A stretch of 64,000 nt of DNA from the NCBI RefSeq assembly GCF_021531895.1, contig NZ_JAFBIX010000006.1, forward strand, positions 1 to 64,000, written 5' to 3'. The notes under the pieces were generated by a model, which made no database searches, was not told the DNA's origin, and saw only the letters and a list, made by a program, of their open reading frames with translations. The DNA is from Faecalicatena contorta. Lineage in GTDB: Bacteria > Bacillota > Clostridia > Lachnospirales > Lachnospiraceae. Shown here piece after piece: positions 34,689 through 43,135 of the stretch; position 1 is the first letter of the stretch; each line of letters starts with the position of its first letter. The position numbers were made by a program, and so were the translations under genes.

Positions 34689-35537
34689 ATGAGTTATGCA
34701 GATAGAGTATTTATTGATATGTGCAGGGACATTATCGACAACGGAACGGATACCAGAGGAGAAAAGGTCCGCCCGGTATGGGAAGATGGTACGCCTGCCT
34801 ATACGATTAAGAAGTTTGGTGTAGTCAACCGGTATGATCTGTCCAAAGAATTCCCGGCACTGACGCTTCGAAAGACGGGAATCAAGAGTTGTACGGATGA
34901 GCTTTTGTGGATCTGGCAGAGAAAGTCTAACAATATCCATGATCTGAAACCACATATCTGGGACAGCTGGGCAGATGAAGATGGTTCCATCGGAAAAGCT
35001 TACGGATATCAGATGGGAGTCAAGCACCAGTATAAAGAAGGAATGTTTGATCAGATAGACCGCGTAATCTATGATTTGAAGCATAATCCGTACAGCCGGA
35101 GAATTCTGACGAATATCTATGTGCATCAGGATCTTCATGAGATGAATCTGTATCCCTGTGCTTACAGTATGACCTTTAATGTAACGAAGAAGCCGGGAAG
35201 TGAAAAGCTTACATTGAATGGAATTCTCAATCAGCGTTCTCAGGATGTGCTGGCGGCAAATAACTGGAATGTGTGCCAGTATTCCGTGCTGATGCATATG
35301 CTGGCGCAGGTGTGCGATATGGAGGTCGGAGAGTTTGTTCATGTGATTGCAGATGCACATATCTATGACCGGCATGTTCCTCTGGTGGAGGAATTGATCA
35401 GCAGAGAACCGCTGCCGGCACCAAAGTTCTGGCTGAATCCAGAGATTAAGGATTTCTATGATTTTACGCCGGATGATGTGGCATTGATTGATTATCAGAC
35501 ACATGAGCAGATTAAGAATATCCCGGTTGCGATATAA
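34689..35537 (+). CDS. thyA: Thymidylate synthase
   Basis: 282 aa from ATG 34689, with ATAAGGAGGAAAAACCC upstream; the in-frame extension to 34614 has no ribosome binding site. It makes dTMP from dUMP using methylene-THF. The catalytic cysteine is C157 in LYPCAYSMTF, the folate/dUMP segment is RSQDVLAANNWNVCQYSVLM, and HIYDRHVPLVEEL is the usual C-terminal box. The sequence belongs to the divergent ThyA group of clostridia rather than the E. coli type. It is followed by dihydrofolate reductase, which recycles the DHF it produces. Confidence 0.94.
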   Translation: MSYADRVFIDMCRDIIDNGTDTRGEKVRPVWEDGTPAYTIKKFGVVNRYDLSKEFPALTLRKTGIKSCTDELLWIWQRKSNNIHDLKPHIWDSWADEDGSIGKAYGYQMGVKHQYKEGMFDQIDRVIYDLKHNPYSRRILTNIYVHQDLHEMNLYPCAYSMTFNVTKKPGSEKLTLNGILNQRSQDVLAANNWNVCQYSVLMHMLAQVCDMEVGEFVHVIADAHIYDRHVPLVEELISREPLPAPKFWLNPEIKDFYDFTPDDVALIDYQTHEQIKNIPVAI

Positions 35538-35552
35538 AAGGAGAGATGGTAT

Positions 35553-36044
35553 ATGAATATTATAGTTGCAGCAGATAAGAACTGGGCAATTGGAAAGAAT
35601 AATAAGTTGTTGGTCAGTATCCCACAGGATATGAAGTTTTTCCGTGAGACGACAACGGGAAAGGTAGTTGTGATGGGAAGAAAGACGTTAGAAAGTTTTC
35701 CCGGGGGACAGCCGTTGAAAAAGAGAGTGAACATTGTACTGACTTCGGATAAGAATTATCATGTCAATGGAGCGGATATAGTTCATAGTATCGATGCGCT
35801 GTTAGAGGAATTAAAGAAATATCCAGCGGAAGATATCTATGTCATTGGTGGTGAGAGTATCTACCGTCAGCTACTTCCATATTGTGACAAAGCATATGTG
35901 ACAAAGATTGAGCATGCGTATGATGCGGACACATTTTTCCCGAATCTGGATGAAGATCCTCAGTGGAGAATGACAAAGACCAGTGATGAACAGACGTACT
36001 TTGATCTGGAATATGAATTTACGATATATGAGAGGTTATCATGA
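35553..36044 (+). CDS. folA: Dihydrofolate reductase
   Basis: 163 aa. MNIIVAADKNWAIGKNNKLL at the start, then MGRKTLESFPGG, and IYVIGGESIYRQLLPYCDKA for the NADPH site; a complete enzyme. It reduces DHF to THF, serving ThyA directly upstream (15 nt gap, AAAAGGAGAGA). It shares 4 nt (ATGA) with the glycosyltransferase start, so that gene is translationally coupled. In context it supports the same folate pool used by the glycine operon 1 kb upstream. Confidence 0.95.
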   Translation: MNIIVAADKNWAIGKNNKLLVSIPQDMKFFRETTTGKVVVMGRKTLESFPGGQPLKKRVNIVLTSDKNYHVNGADIVHSIDALLEELKKYPAEDIYVIGGESIYRQLLPYCDKAYVTKIEHAYDADTFFPNLDEDPQWRMTKTSDEQTYFDLEYEFTIYERLS

Positions 36045-37240
36045 GAATATTAAGTATTACAGCACAGAAGCCAAATAGCACAGGAAGCGGCGTGTATCTG
36101 ACAGAGCTTGTGAAGGAATTTGCTCTGCAGGGACATGAGCAGGCAGTCGTGGCAGGTATCTACCAGGATGATGAGGTAGAACTGCCAGACGGGGTGGAGT
36201 TTTATCCTGTTTATTTCTGCAGTGAGCGGCTGCCATATGATATTGTAGGAATGTCAGATGAGATGCCTTATAAGAGTACCCGGTATTGTGATATGACTCC
36301 GGAAATGGTGGAACAGTTTCGTGCGAGTTTTTTTGAAGTAATCTCACCGCTTGTGGAGCAATTTCAGCCGGATCTGATCCTGTGCCATCACCTGTATCTT
36401 CTGACTGCTTTTGTAAGGCAATGGTTTCCGAATAAAAAGATCTATGGTTTCTGTCATAATACAGATCTGCGTCAGATGCAGAAGACGGATCTGGAGCGTA
36501 CTTTTATAGCAGAACAGATTCGTAAACTAGATCGGATCTTTGTCCCTCAGACAGCACAACAGGATGGTGTTGTAGATATCTATCAGGTGGATATTGAGAA
36601 GACGATGATCGTGGGGATGGGATATAATAATAAGATCTTCTATGTGACCGGGGAAAAACCAAAAGATGGTGTGACCAGAATTGTATTTGCAGGAAAGATT
36701 GCGGAGAAAAAAGGTGTTATGAGCTTGATTCGAAGTCTTTCGCTTCTAGGGAAAAAGGCACCACATGGGCAGAAAGGGGCATTGCAGGTGTATCTTGCAG
36801 GAAGTGCCGGAAACGAGACAGAGTACCGGGAGATTCAAAGACTTGCAGAAGAATGTCCATATGAGATCCATTTTCTGGGGAGACTGGCACAGCCAGCGCT
36901 CGCCAAAGTGTATAATGAATGTGATATTTTTACTCTGCCGTCCTTTTTTGACGGGCTTCCGTTAACGGTGATTGAAGCGCTGGCCTGCGGAGACCGGGTC
37001 GTAGTATCAGACCTTCCAGGTATACAGGCATGGCTTGGAGAATATGCGCCGGGAGCGGATGTAAGATATGTAACGATGCCGCAGATGCGCAATACCGATG
37101 AGCCGGTGCCGGAGTCTCTGCCAGAATTTGAAGAGCGTCTGGCCAAGGCATTACTTCAGAGCATACATACGAAGGAGCGGAAGATTGCAGATGTCAGCAA
37201 AATCTCCTGGGAAGGAATTGCAAAAAAAGTTCTGGGTTGA
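36041..37240 (+). CDS. Glycosyltransferase family 4 protein
   Basis: 399 aa GT-B fold. The N-terminal acceptor domain has TGSGVYLTELVKEFALQGHEQAVVAG split around residues 15-41. The C-terminal donor domain has VFAGKIAEKKGVMSLIRSL and the nucleotide-sugar motif EALACGDRVVVSDLPG (about residues 310-325). Several cysteines and HHLYLLTAFVRQWFP are seen in the acceptor half. Donor and acceptor are unknown; surface polysaccharide or glycolipid synthesis is likely. It sits in the thyA-folA transcript through a 4-nt overlap, which has no obvious metabolic logic. Its stop overlaps the -35 box of the ilv promoter. Confidence 0.85.
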   Translation: MRILSITAQKPNSTGSGVYLTELVKEFALQGHEQAVVAGIYQDDEVELPDGVEFYPVYFCSERLPYDIVGMSDEMPYKSTRYCDMTPEMVEQFRASFFEVISPLVEQFQPDLILCHHLYLLTAFVRQWFPNKKIYGFCHNTDLRQMQKTDLERTFIAEQIRKLDRIFVPQTAQQDGVVDIYQVDIEKTMIVGMGYNNKIFYVTGEKPKDGVTRIVFAGKIAEKKGVMSLIRSLSLLGKKAPHGQKGALQVYLAGSAGNETEYREIQRLAEECPYEIHFLGRLAQPALAKVYNECDIFTLPSFFDGLPLTVIEALACGDRVVVSDLPGIQAWLGEYAPGADVRYVTMPQMRNTDEPVPESLPEFEERLAKALLQSIHTKERKIADVSKISWEGIAKKVLG

Positions 37241-37266
37241 CAATTACTGGTAATATCTACTATAAT
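37237..37266 (+). promoter_or_regulatory. SigmaA promoter of the ilvBN T-box leader
   Basis: TTGACA (37237-37242) and TATAAT (37261-37266), 18 bp apart, both perfect. The -35 box overlaps the stop codon of the glycosyltransferase gene. Confidence 0.8.
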
Positions 37267-37284
37267 AATACTAATTATCAGAGA

Positions 37285-37567
37285 AATGCTATGACAAGGA
37301 GGAGTACATAAGCACCTGATGCCAAGAGAGAAGATGGGTGGTGCGAATCTTCGTGATGGATTTATGGAAGTAGCCTTTGAGCAGTGAACCGAAAGAATTG
37401 CGGAAGATGATTCGAGTAGACTTCAACGCAGTCCCAGCGTTAGAGGGGAGCAATATCGGAGAAGAATATATCTCCCGTATTGGCAGAGTGCAAAGAGATG
37501 ACTCTTTGAATTTAGGTGGTAACACGGATGAATCATTCGCCCTAAGCATAGGCTTAGGGCTTTTTTT
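37285..37567 (+). promoter_or_regulatory. T-box riboswitch, apparent Val (GUA) specifier
   Basis: The leader holds the conserved T-box sequence TTTAGGTGGTAACACGG (37511-37527), an AGTA-type loop near 37410, and a terminator at 37539-37567 directly ahead of ilvB. In stem I the string GTAGCCTTTGAGC aligns with the specifier side of known T-boxes, placing GTA (37370-37372) as the codon, that is valine. The TGGT of the T-box would match a tRNA with discriminator A, as in tRNA-Val. Uncharged tRNA would stabilise the antiterminator and switch ilvBN on. The T-box call is firm; the specifier is inferred by hand. Confidence 0.88.
37539..37567 (+). terminator. T-box terminator ahead of ilvB
   Basis: GCCCTAAGC (37539-37547) and GCTTAGGGC (37552-37560) form a 9-bp stem followed by T7. 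It competes with the antiterminator formed by the T-box sequence. Confidence 0.9.
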
Positions 37568-37612
37568 CGCAGTTGAGGATAAGGATATTTCTTTGGGAAC
37601 AGGAGGTATTTT

Positions 37613-39334
37613 ATGAAAAAAATCAGTGGAAACAAATTATTAGTGAAAGCGTTGAGAGAGGAAGGGGTAGATACCATATTCGGTTATCCTGGAGCATGTA
37701 CCATTGATATCAGCGACGAACTGTATAAGCAGGATTATACGAAGGTTATTCTTCCAAGGCAGGAAGTAGCGCTGGTGCATGAGGCAGATGCCTATGCAAG
37801 ATCAACAGGCAAAGTTGGGGTATGTCTGGTGACCAGCGGACCGGGAGCTACGAATCTGGTGACGGGTCTTGCAACGGCCTATTATGACAGTGTTCCGTTG
37901 GTATGCTTTACCGGACAGGTAGCAAGACATCTGATTGGAAATGATGCATTCCAGGAGGTCGATATTGTAGGAATTACCAGAAGTATTACGAAATATGGTG
38001 TTACGGTACGCAACAGAGAGGATCTGGGACGTATCTTGAAAGAAGCGTTTTACATTGCAAGGACCGGAAGACCGGGACCGGTGTTGATTGACCTTCCGAA
38101 AGATGTGATGGCAGAATTAGGAAGTTCGGATTATCCGACGGATGTCAATATCCGTGGATATAAGCCGAATACGCATGTTCATATCGGACAATTGAAACGG
38201 GCGATTAAGATGTTAAGTAAAGCGGAACGACCACTGTTTCTTGCGGGAGGCGGTGTAAATATCGCGCATGCCAATCGGGAATTTACAGAATTAGTGAATA
38301 AGACGAATGTACCGGTTGTGACAACCGTCATGGGAAGAGGAGCAATCCCGACCAATCATCCGTTATATGTAGGCAATCTGGGAATGCATGGAGCCTATGC
38401 CTGCAATATGGCGGTAAATGAGTGTGATCTGTTATTCTCCATTGGAACCAGATTTAATGACAGAATTACCGGAAAGCTCCATTCCTTCGCACCGCATGCG
38501 CAGATTGTACATATAGATATTGACACAGCGGCTATCTCGAAAAATGTGCAAGTTGATGTGCCGATCGTAGCAGATGCGAAAGAAGCTATTACTAAGATGC
38601 TGGAATATGTAACAGAATGTAATACGAAGAAATGGCTGGATGAGGTCGGTGAATGGAAGATGGAACATCCACTTACGATGAAACAGAAGCCGATCATGAC
38701 ACCACAGGATGTCATTGAGACAATCAATCGAGTATTTGATGAGGCAATCGTGGTGACGGATGTTGGACAGCATCAGATGTTCACAGCACAGTTTATTGAG
38801 ATTACGGAAAAGAAGAAACTTCTTATGTCGGGTGGACTTGGAACCATGGGATATGGTCTTCCGGGTGCAATTGGAGCGAAGATCGGCAATCCTGATACTC
38901 CGGTTATCTCCATTTCCGGGGATGGCGGAATGCAGATGAATATCCAGGAGCTTGCGACAGCTGTACTGGAAGAACTTCCGATTATCTCCTGCATTTTCAA
39001 TAACAGTAATCTGGGGATGGTACGCCAGTGGCAGAAGTTGTTCTATGGTAAGCGGTACTCAATGACTTGTCTGCGTTCCGGGGCGGCCTGCCGGGGAAAA
39101 TGTGGTGAGGTGCCTTGCCCAGAATATACACCTGATTTTATCAAGCTTGCAGAGAGTTATGGGGCAAAAGGAATCCGCGTGACCAAGAAGGAAGAGATCG
39201 AACCTGCCTTCCGGGAAGCAATGAAGAGTAAGAAGACGCCGGTCATTATTGAATTTGAAATCGATCCGGAGGATCTGGTATATCCGATGATACAGCCGGG
39301 CGGAACTTTGGAAGATATGATATTGGATTGTTAA
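37613..39334 (+). CDS. ilvB: Acetolactate synthase large subunit
   Basis: 573 aa ThDP enzyme that condenses pyruvate (or pyruvate + 2-oxobutyrate) in valine, leucine and isoleucine synthesis. The catalytic glutamate is E51 in RQEVALVHEADAYAR; the FAD/middle domain spans about 190-330; the ThDP motif is SGDGGMQMNIQELATAV through FNNSNLGMVRQWQ. Shortly after KRYSMT there is an inserted Cys-rich segment (C486, C493, C497, C502), where standard enzymes have a short loop. It is controlled by the T-box upstream and followed by the regulatory subunit IlvN. Confidence 0.94.
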   Translation: MKKISGNKLLVKALREEGVDTIFGYPGACTIDISDELYKQDYTKVILPRQEVALVHEADAYARSTGKVGVCLVTSGPGATNLVTGLATAYYDSVPLVCFTGQVARHLIGNDAFQEVDIVGITRSITKYGVTVRNREDLGRILKEAFYIARTGRPGPVLIDLPKDVMAELGSSDYPTDVNIRGYKPNTHVHIGQLKRAIKMLSKAERPLFLAGGGVNIAHANREFTELVNKTNVPVVTTVMGRGAIPTNHPLYVGNLGMHGAYACNMAVNECDLLFSIGTRFNDRITGKLHSFAPHAQIVHIDIDTAAISKNVQVDVPIVADAKEAITKMLEYVTECNTKKWLDEVGEWKMEHPLTMKQKPIMTPQDVIETINRVFDEAIVVTDVGQHQMFTAQFIEITEKKKLLMSGGLGTMGYGLPGAIGAKIGNPDTPVISISGDGGMQMNIQELATAVLEELPIISCIFNNSNLGMVRQWQKLFYGKRYSMTCLRSGAACRGKCGEVPCPEYTPDFIKLAESYGAKGIRVTKKEEIEPAFREAMKSKKTPVIIEFEIDPEDLVYPMIQPGGTLEDMILDC

Positions 39335-39353
39335 GAGGAAAGGAGAGGTCAAG

Positions 39354-39866
39354 ATGAGTAATAATGGAATGAAAAAACGTTGGATATCTCTGTATGTGGA
39401 AAATCAGGTGGGTGTCCTTTCGAAAATATCTGGACTTTTTTCCGGAAAATCCTATAATCTGGACAGTCTGACTGTAGGTACTACGGAAGATCCTACTGTG
39501 TCCAGAATGACCATTGCAACAGTCAGTGATGATGAGACATTTGAGCAGATTAAGAAGCAGCTGAACCGTCTGGTAGAGGTCATCAAGGTCATTGATTTTA
39601 CGGATGTATTTGTTCGTATGAAAGAGATTATGTATATTAAGGTGCGCAAATGCACACCGGAGGATAAGGTGGAATTATTCCAGATTGCAGAGACATTTAA
39701 GGCAAAGGTCATTGATTATGGCAAAGACAGCCTTCTGCTGGAATTTGTCCAGACGGCAACGAAGAATGATGCGGTAATCAAGTTGATGAAAGAAGAATTC
39801 AAGAGCATTGAAGTTGTGCGGGGCGGAAGTGTCGGGATTGAATCTATCAGCATGATGGAACGATAA
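39354..39866 (+). CDS. ilvN: Acetolactate synthase small (regulatory) subunit
   Basis: 170 aa. An N-terminal ACT domain (about residues 8-85, RWISLYVENQVGVLSKISGL and YNLDSLTVG) binds valine for feedback inhibition, and a C-terminal domain (about 90-168) contacts the large subunit. It starts 19 nt after ilvB with GAAAGGAGAGG upstream. It is full length for the family. Confidence 0.94.
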   Translation: MSNNGMKKRWISLYVENQVGVLSKISGLFSGKSYNLDSLTVGTTEDPTVSRMTIATVSDDETFEQIKKQLNRLVEVIKVIDFTDVFVRMKEIMYIKVRKCTPEDKVELFQIAETFKAKVIDYGKDSLLLEFVQTATKNDAVIKLMKEEFKSIEVVRGGSVGIESISMMER

Positions 39867-39896
39867 AAGGTTTTTTGTAAAAAACAGAGCGCACTC

Positions 39897-39925
39897 TTGA
39901 ATTTTGAAAATGAGCGTATTATAAT
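39897..39925 (+). promoter_or_regulatory. SigmaA promoter of ilvE
   Basis: TTGAAT (39897-39902) and TATAAT (39920-39925), 17 bp apart, in the ilvN-ilvE gap. ilvE therefore has its own start outside T-box control. Confidence 0.7.
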
Positions 39926-39975
39926 AATTGCAGATCATATATTTAGTTATTTATCTAAGGACGGAGGAATAGAAA

Positions 39976-41001
39976 ATGGAAAAGAAAAATATTGACTGGT
40001 CTAATATCGGATTTGGCTATATGCAGACGGATAAGAGATACGTTTCCAATTATAAGAATGGAGCGTGGGATGAAGGTACATTGACCTCCGATGCCAATGT
40101 CGTAATAAATGAATGTGCAGGTGTATTGCAGTACGCACAGACATGTTTTGAAGGATTAAAAGCCTATACTACGGAAGATGGACATATCGTTACATTTCGC
40201 CCGGATCTGAATGCAAAGAGAATGGTAGATTCCGCAAAGCGTCTTGAGATGCCTGTATTCCCGGAAGACAGATTCTTAGATGCAGTAAAACAGGTGGTAG
40301 AAGCAAACGCAGCATATGTTCCGCCATACGGATCTGGAGCAACACTTTACATCAGACCATACATGTTTGGCTCCAGCTCTGTAATTGGGGTAAAGCCGGC
40401 AGAGGAGTATCAGTTCAGAATGTTTGCAACTCCGGTAGGACCATACTTCAAGGGCGGCGCTAAGCCAATCACCATCAGAGTATGTGACTTCGACCGTGCA
40501 GCACCGCATGGAACAGGCCATGTAAAAGCTGGTCTGAATTATGCTATGAGCTTACATGCAATCGTAGACGCACACAATCAGGGATTTGATGAGAACATGT
40601 ATCTGGATGCAGCAACCAGAACAAAAGTAGAAGAGACCGGCGGAGCAAACTTTATCTTTGTTACCAAAGATAACAAAGTTGTAACACCGAAGTCCACTAC
40701 AATTCTCCCATCTATTACAAGACGTTCTCTGATGTATGTTGCAGAGAAATACCTTGGATTAGAAGTAGAAGAAAGAGAAGTATACTTCGATGAAGTCAAA
40801 GATTTCGCAGAATGCGGACTTTGTGGTACAGCAGCAGTCATCTCGCCAGTAGGAAAGATCGTAGACCATGGCGAAGAGATTTGCTTCCCAAGCGGAATGG
40901 ACGAGATGGGACCAGTGACCAAGAAGTTATACGAGACATTGACCGGAATCCAGATGGGGCATATCGAAGCACCAGAAGGATGGATCTGTAAGATTTGTTA
41001 A
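39976..41001 (+). CDS. ilvE: Branched-chain amino acid aminotransferase
   Basis: 341 aa, fold type IV PLP enzyme of the longer (BCAT II-like) form. Features are CFEGLKAYTTEDGHIVTFRPDLN (split near residues 56-78), TLYIRPYMFGSS, the PLP lysine in GHVKAGLNYAMSL, and the C-terminal TAAVISPVGKI. It transfers amino groups between glutamate and the oxo-acids of Val, Leu and Ile. It lies after ilvBN but has its own promoter and is closed by a terminator at 41017-41049. ilvC and ilvD are not in this window. Confidence 0.94.
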   Translation: MEKKNIDWSNIGFGYMQTDKRYVSNYKNGAWDEGTLTSDANVVINECAGVLQYAQTCFEGLKAYTTEDGHIVTFRPDLNAKRMVDSAKRLEMPVFPEDRFLDAVKQVVEANAAYVPPYGSGATLYIRPYMFGSSSVIGVKPAEEYQFRMFATPVGPYFKGGAKPITIRVCDFDRAAPHGTGHVKAGLNYAMSLHAIVDAHNQGFDENMYLDAATRTKVEETGGANFIFVTKDNKVVTPKSTTILPSITRRSLMYVAEKYLGLEVEEREVYFDEVKDFAECGLCGTAAVISPVGKIVDHGEEICFPSGMDEMGPVTKKLYETLTGIQMGHIEAPEGWICKIC

Positions 41002-41016
41002 TGCTAATATAGATAG

Positions 41017-41049
41017 AAAAATCAGGCATCACAAGGTGCCTGATTTTTT
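41017..41049 (+). terminator. Rho-independent terminator of ilvE
   Basis: AAAATCAGGCA (41017-41027) pairs with TGCCTGATTTT (41037-41047), and the T-run (T6) follows directly. Confidence 0.85.
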
Positions 41050-41052
41050 GTG

Positions 41053-41117
41053 CAATTGGGGACACAGTAAATTGAATCTGGGACGGAGGAAAATGAAAAA
41101 ACCCCCGTCCCCTATTG
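41053..41117. repeat. Imperfect intergenic palindrome, GGGGAC-ended family
   Basis: The ends CAATTGGGGAC (41053-41063) and GTCCCCTATTG (41107-41117) are inverted with one mismatch, and the inner GGGACGGAGG (41080-41089) pairs with CCCCCGTCCC (41102-41111). The end sequence matches the elements at 43089-43135 and 50790-50832, so this looks like a degraded, larger member of the same family. Confidence 0.6.
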
Positions 41118-41136
41118 AAAAAACAGTATATAACAG

Positions 41137-41174
41137 TTGACAACAGTTATAAACAGTTATATACTGTTTATAAC
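41137..41174 (+). promoter_or_regulatory. Promoter with GntR operator
   Basis: TTGACA (41137-41142), 17-bp spacer, TATACT (41160-41165). Across the spacer and -10 box lies a perfect inverted repeat: GTTATAAACAGT (41146-41157), TATAT, ACTGTTTATAAC (41163-41174). A repeated partial site AACAGTATATAACAG is just upstream (41122-41136). It is very likely the autoregulatory site of the GntR protein encoded next. Confidence 0.8.
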
Positions 41175-41188
41175 GAAGGAGGGATGAC

Positions 41189-41560
41189 ATGAAGTTGATT
41201 ATTAATCATTCTTCTATGCAGCCTATCTATGATCAGATTGTGGATCAGGTGAAAGGCAAGATCATGCAAGGGGAATTGCAGGAGAATACGATGCTCCCAT
41301 CGGTTCGTACGCTAGCGAAGGAACTACGCGTCAGTGCGCTGACGGTGAAGAAAGCATATGATGCCCTGGAGGAGGAAGGATTTGTGATCACAGTCCATGG
41401 AAAAGGCAGCTTTGTTGCTTTTGCCAACCAGGAGATGATGCTGGAAGAGAAGAGAAAGGAAGTCGAAGCTGATTTGGAAATGGCCATCCGAAAAGGCAGA
41501 AGCTGTGGAATGAGTAATCAGGAGATTACGGAACTATTTCGGATTGTTTTGGAGGATTAG
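41189..41560 (+). CDS. GntR family regulator, YtrA subfamily
   Basis: 123 aa: an N-terminal winged helix (residues 1-75, PIYDQIVDQVKGKIMQGEL, then LPSVRTLAKELRVSALTVKKAYDALEEEGFV in two parts) and a short C-terminal helical dimerisation tail, the YtrA pattern. Such proteins repress an adjacent ABC transporter operon. Here the ATPase gene starts 3 nt after the stop. The perfect palindrome over the promoter is the expected binding site. Cell-wall-active compounds induce the related Bacillus ytr operon, but the signal here is not known. Confidence 0.9.
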   Translation: MKLIINHSSMQPIYDQIVDQVKGKIMQGELQENTMLPSVRTLAKELRVSALTVKKAYDALEEEGFVITVHGKGSFVAFANQEMMLEEKRKEVEADLEMAIRKGRSCGMSNQEITELFRIVLED

Positions 41561-41563
41561 CAG

Positions 41564-42409
41564 ATGTTGAGATTGGAGAATGTTGAGAAGAGGTATAAGG
41601 ATTTTGCACTGGACTGTTCGATGGAGGTCCGGGAAGGGTGTGTCACAGGTCTGATAGGGGCAAATGGAGCTGGAAAGAGTACGACATTTAGAGCGATACT
41701 TGGATTGATTCATACGGATGGTGGAAAGATAGAGATTCTGGGAAGGACGCCAGATCAGCTCAGACCAGAGGACCGGGAGCGTATTGGGGTCGTATTAGCC
41801 GATTCGGAGTTTAGTGGATACTTAAGTATTAAGGATCTGATTCCAGTGCTGGAGAACTTGTATTCACAATTTAATCGAGACAGATTTGTAGAAAAATGTG
41901 AAGAATTTCAGCTGCCATTGAATAAGAAAATCAAAGAATTTTCAACGGGAATGAAGAGAAAGCTCCAAGTGCTGGCAGCGCTTTCTTATAATGCAGAACT
42001 GTTGATTATGGATGAACCGACAGCAGGGCTTGACGTGCTTGCACGCGACAGTCTTCTGCAGATGTTAAGAGAATATATGGAGCAAGAAGGCCGTTCCATT
42101 CTGATTAGTTCCCATATTTCTACGGATTTGGAAGGTTTTTGTGATGATATATATATGATTGATCATGGGCAGATAATTATGCACGAGGAAACAGATGTGT
42201 TATTAAGTGATTATGCACTTTTGAAAGTGACAGATGAGCAGTATCGTGATTTGGAAAAAGAATATATTCTTCGCTATAAGAAAGAAGAGTTCGGATATAG
42301 CTGCCTGACGAATCAGAAGCAATTTTATCTGGAGAATTACCCTTCAATTGTAATTGAAAAAGGAAGTATTGACGAAGTAATCATGATGATGGTGCGAGGT
42401 GAAAAGTAA
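41564..42409 (+). CDS. ABC transporter ATP-binding protein (YtrB-like)
   Basis: 281 aa. Walker A GANGAGKSTT (about residues 34-43), signature FSTGMKRKLQVLAAL, Walker B LLIMDEPTAGLD, and the H-loop ISSHIS; a C-terminal extension of about 70 residues follows. It energises the permease encoded downstream, whose start overlaps this stop by 1 nt (TAATG). The substrate is not evident. GGAGGATTAGCAG precedes ATG 41564. Confidence 0.9.
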   Translation: MLRLENVEKRYKDFALDCSMEVREGCVTGLIGANGAGKSTTFRAILGLIHTDGGKIEILGRTPDQLRPEDRERIGVVLADSEFSGYLSIKDLIPVLENLYSQFNRDRFVEKCEEFQLPLNKKIKEFSTGMKRKLQVLAALSYNAELLIMDEPTAGLDVLARDSLLQMLREYMEQEGRSILISSHISTDLEGFCDDIYMIDHGQIIMHEETDVLLSDYALLKVTDEQYRDLEKEYILRYKKEEFGYSCLTNQKQFYLENYPSIVIEKGSIDEVIMMMVRGEK

Positions 42410-43065
42410 TGAAAGGATTATTGATTAAGGATTTTAAATTATTAAAAAATCAAAAGCAGTTTTTTTTGACGGTATCCATGATGGGAATTATCTTTTTAGT
42501 GGTTTCAAATAATCCAGATTTTGTCATAAGTTACATTACAATCATGATATCGATTTTTACATTAAGCACGATCAGTTATGATCAATATAACAATGGAATG
42601 GCATATTTATTCACACTTCCAATTACCCGGAAGGAATATGTAGGAGAGAAATATGTGTTCGGTCTGATATCCACAGCAGCCTCTCTTGCGGGGGTGTCTG
42701 CAATAGCATATGCGGTAGCTTTTGCCAAATCCATTGAATATACATTGGAAGAATGGGGAGCTACAGTGATATCAAGCTTTCTGATTGTAATAATAATGCT
42801 GGCATTTACCATACCTTTACAGCTGAAGTTCGAAGCAGAAAAAAGTCGAATGGCATTGCTTGCAGTGTGGGGATGCCTTTTCATAGCGATTTATCTGATG
42901 GTATATATAGGACGAAAAATGGGAATCGATATAGAAGCAATTCTTGATTCCATCTTTGAGGCGAAATTGTCGACAACAATTATTGCAATTATATTAATCT
43001 GTATAGCATCAACGATAATTTCATACCTGATTTCATTGAAAATTATTAAGAAAAAAGAATTTTAA
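42409..43065 (+). CDS. ABC-2 type transporter permease
   Basis: 218 aa with about six hydrophobic segments (residues 18-36, 40-58, 85-105, 118-138, 148-166 and 188-212). Sequence TYDQYNNGMAYLFTLPITRKEYVGEKY-like (present as ISYDQYNNGMAYLF and TLPITRKEYVGEKY) is typical of ABC-2 permeases. It probably exports, together with the ATPase, a lipid-like or antimicrobial compound. It is the last gene of the GntR-controlled unit; the perfect palindrome at 43089-43135 follows and could serve as a terminator. Confidence 0.85.
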   Translation: MKGLLIKDFKLLKNQKQFFLTVSMMGIIFLVVSNNPDFVISYITIMISIFTLSTISYDQYNNGMAYLFTLPITRKEYVGEKYVFGLISTAASLAGVSAIAYAVAFAKSIEYTLEEWGATVISSFLIVIIMLAFTIPLQLKFEAEKSRMALLAVWGCLFIAIYLMVYIGRKMGIDIEAILDSIFEAKLSTTIIAIILICIASTIISYLISLKIIKKKEF

Positions 43066-43088
43066 GTCAAAAAGGTACAGGGCATTTT

Positions 43089-43135
43089 GCAAATGGGGAC
43101 GTAGTATTTTTACAAAATACTACGTCCCCATTTGC
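43089..43135. repeat. Perfect 22-bp palindrome, GGGGACGTAG family
   Basis: The left arm begins GCAAATGGGGACGTAG and ends TATTTT (43089-43110); the right arm is its exact reverse complement (43114-43135); the loop is TAC. It lies between convergent genes. On the minus strand the cbiO frame reads into it and uses its TAG (43120-43122) as stop codon, so the element provides the last codons of that gene. Related to 50790-50832 and 41053-41117. Confidence 0.85.

Noticed and set aside
34656-35504. 282-codon minus-strand frame opposite thyA
   Set aside because: Antisense shadow of thyA with no ribosome binding site or recognisable domain.
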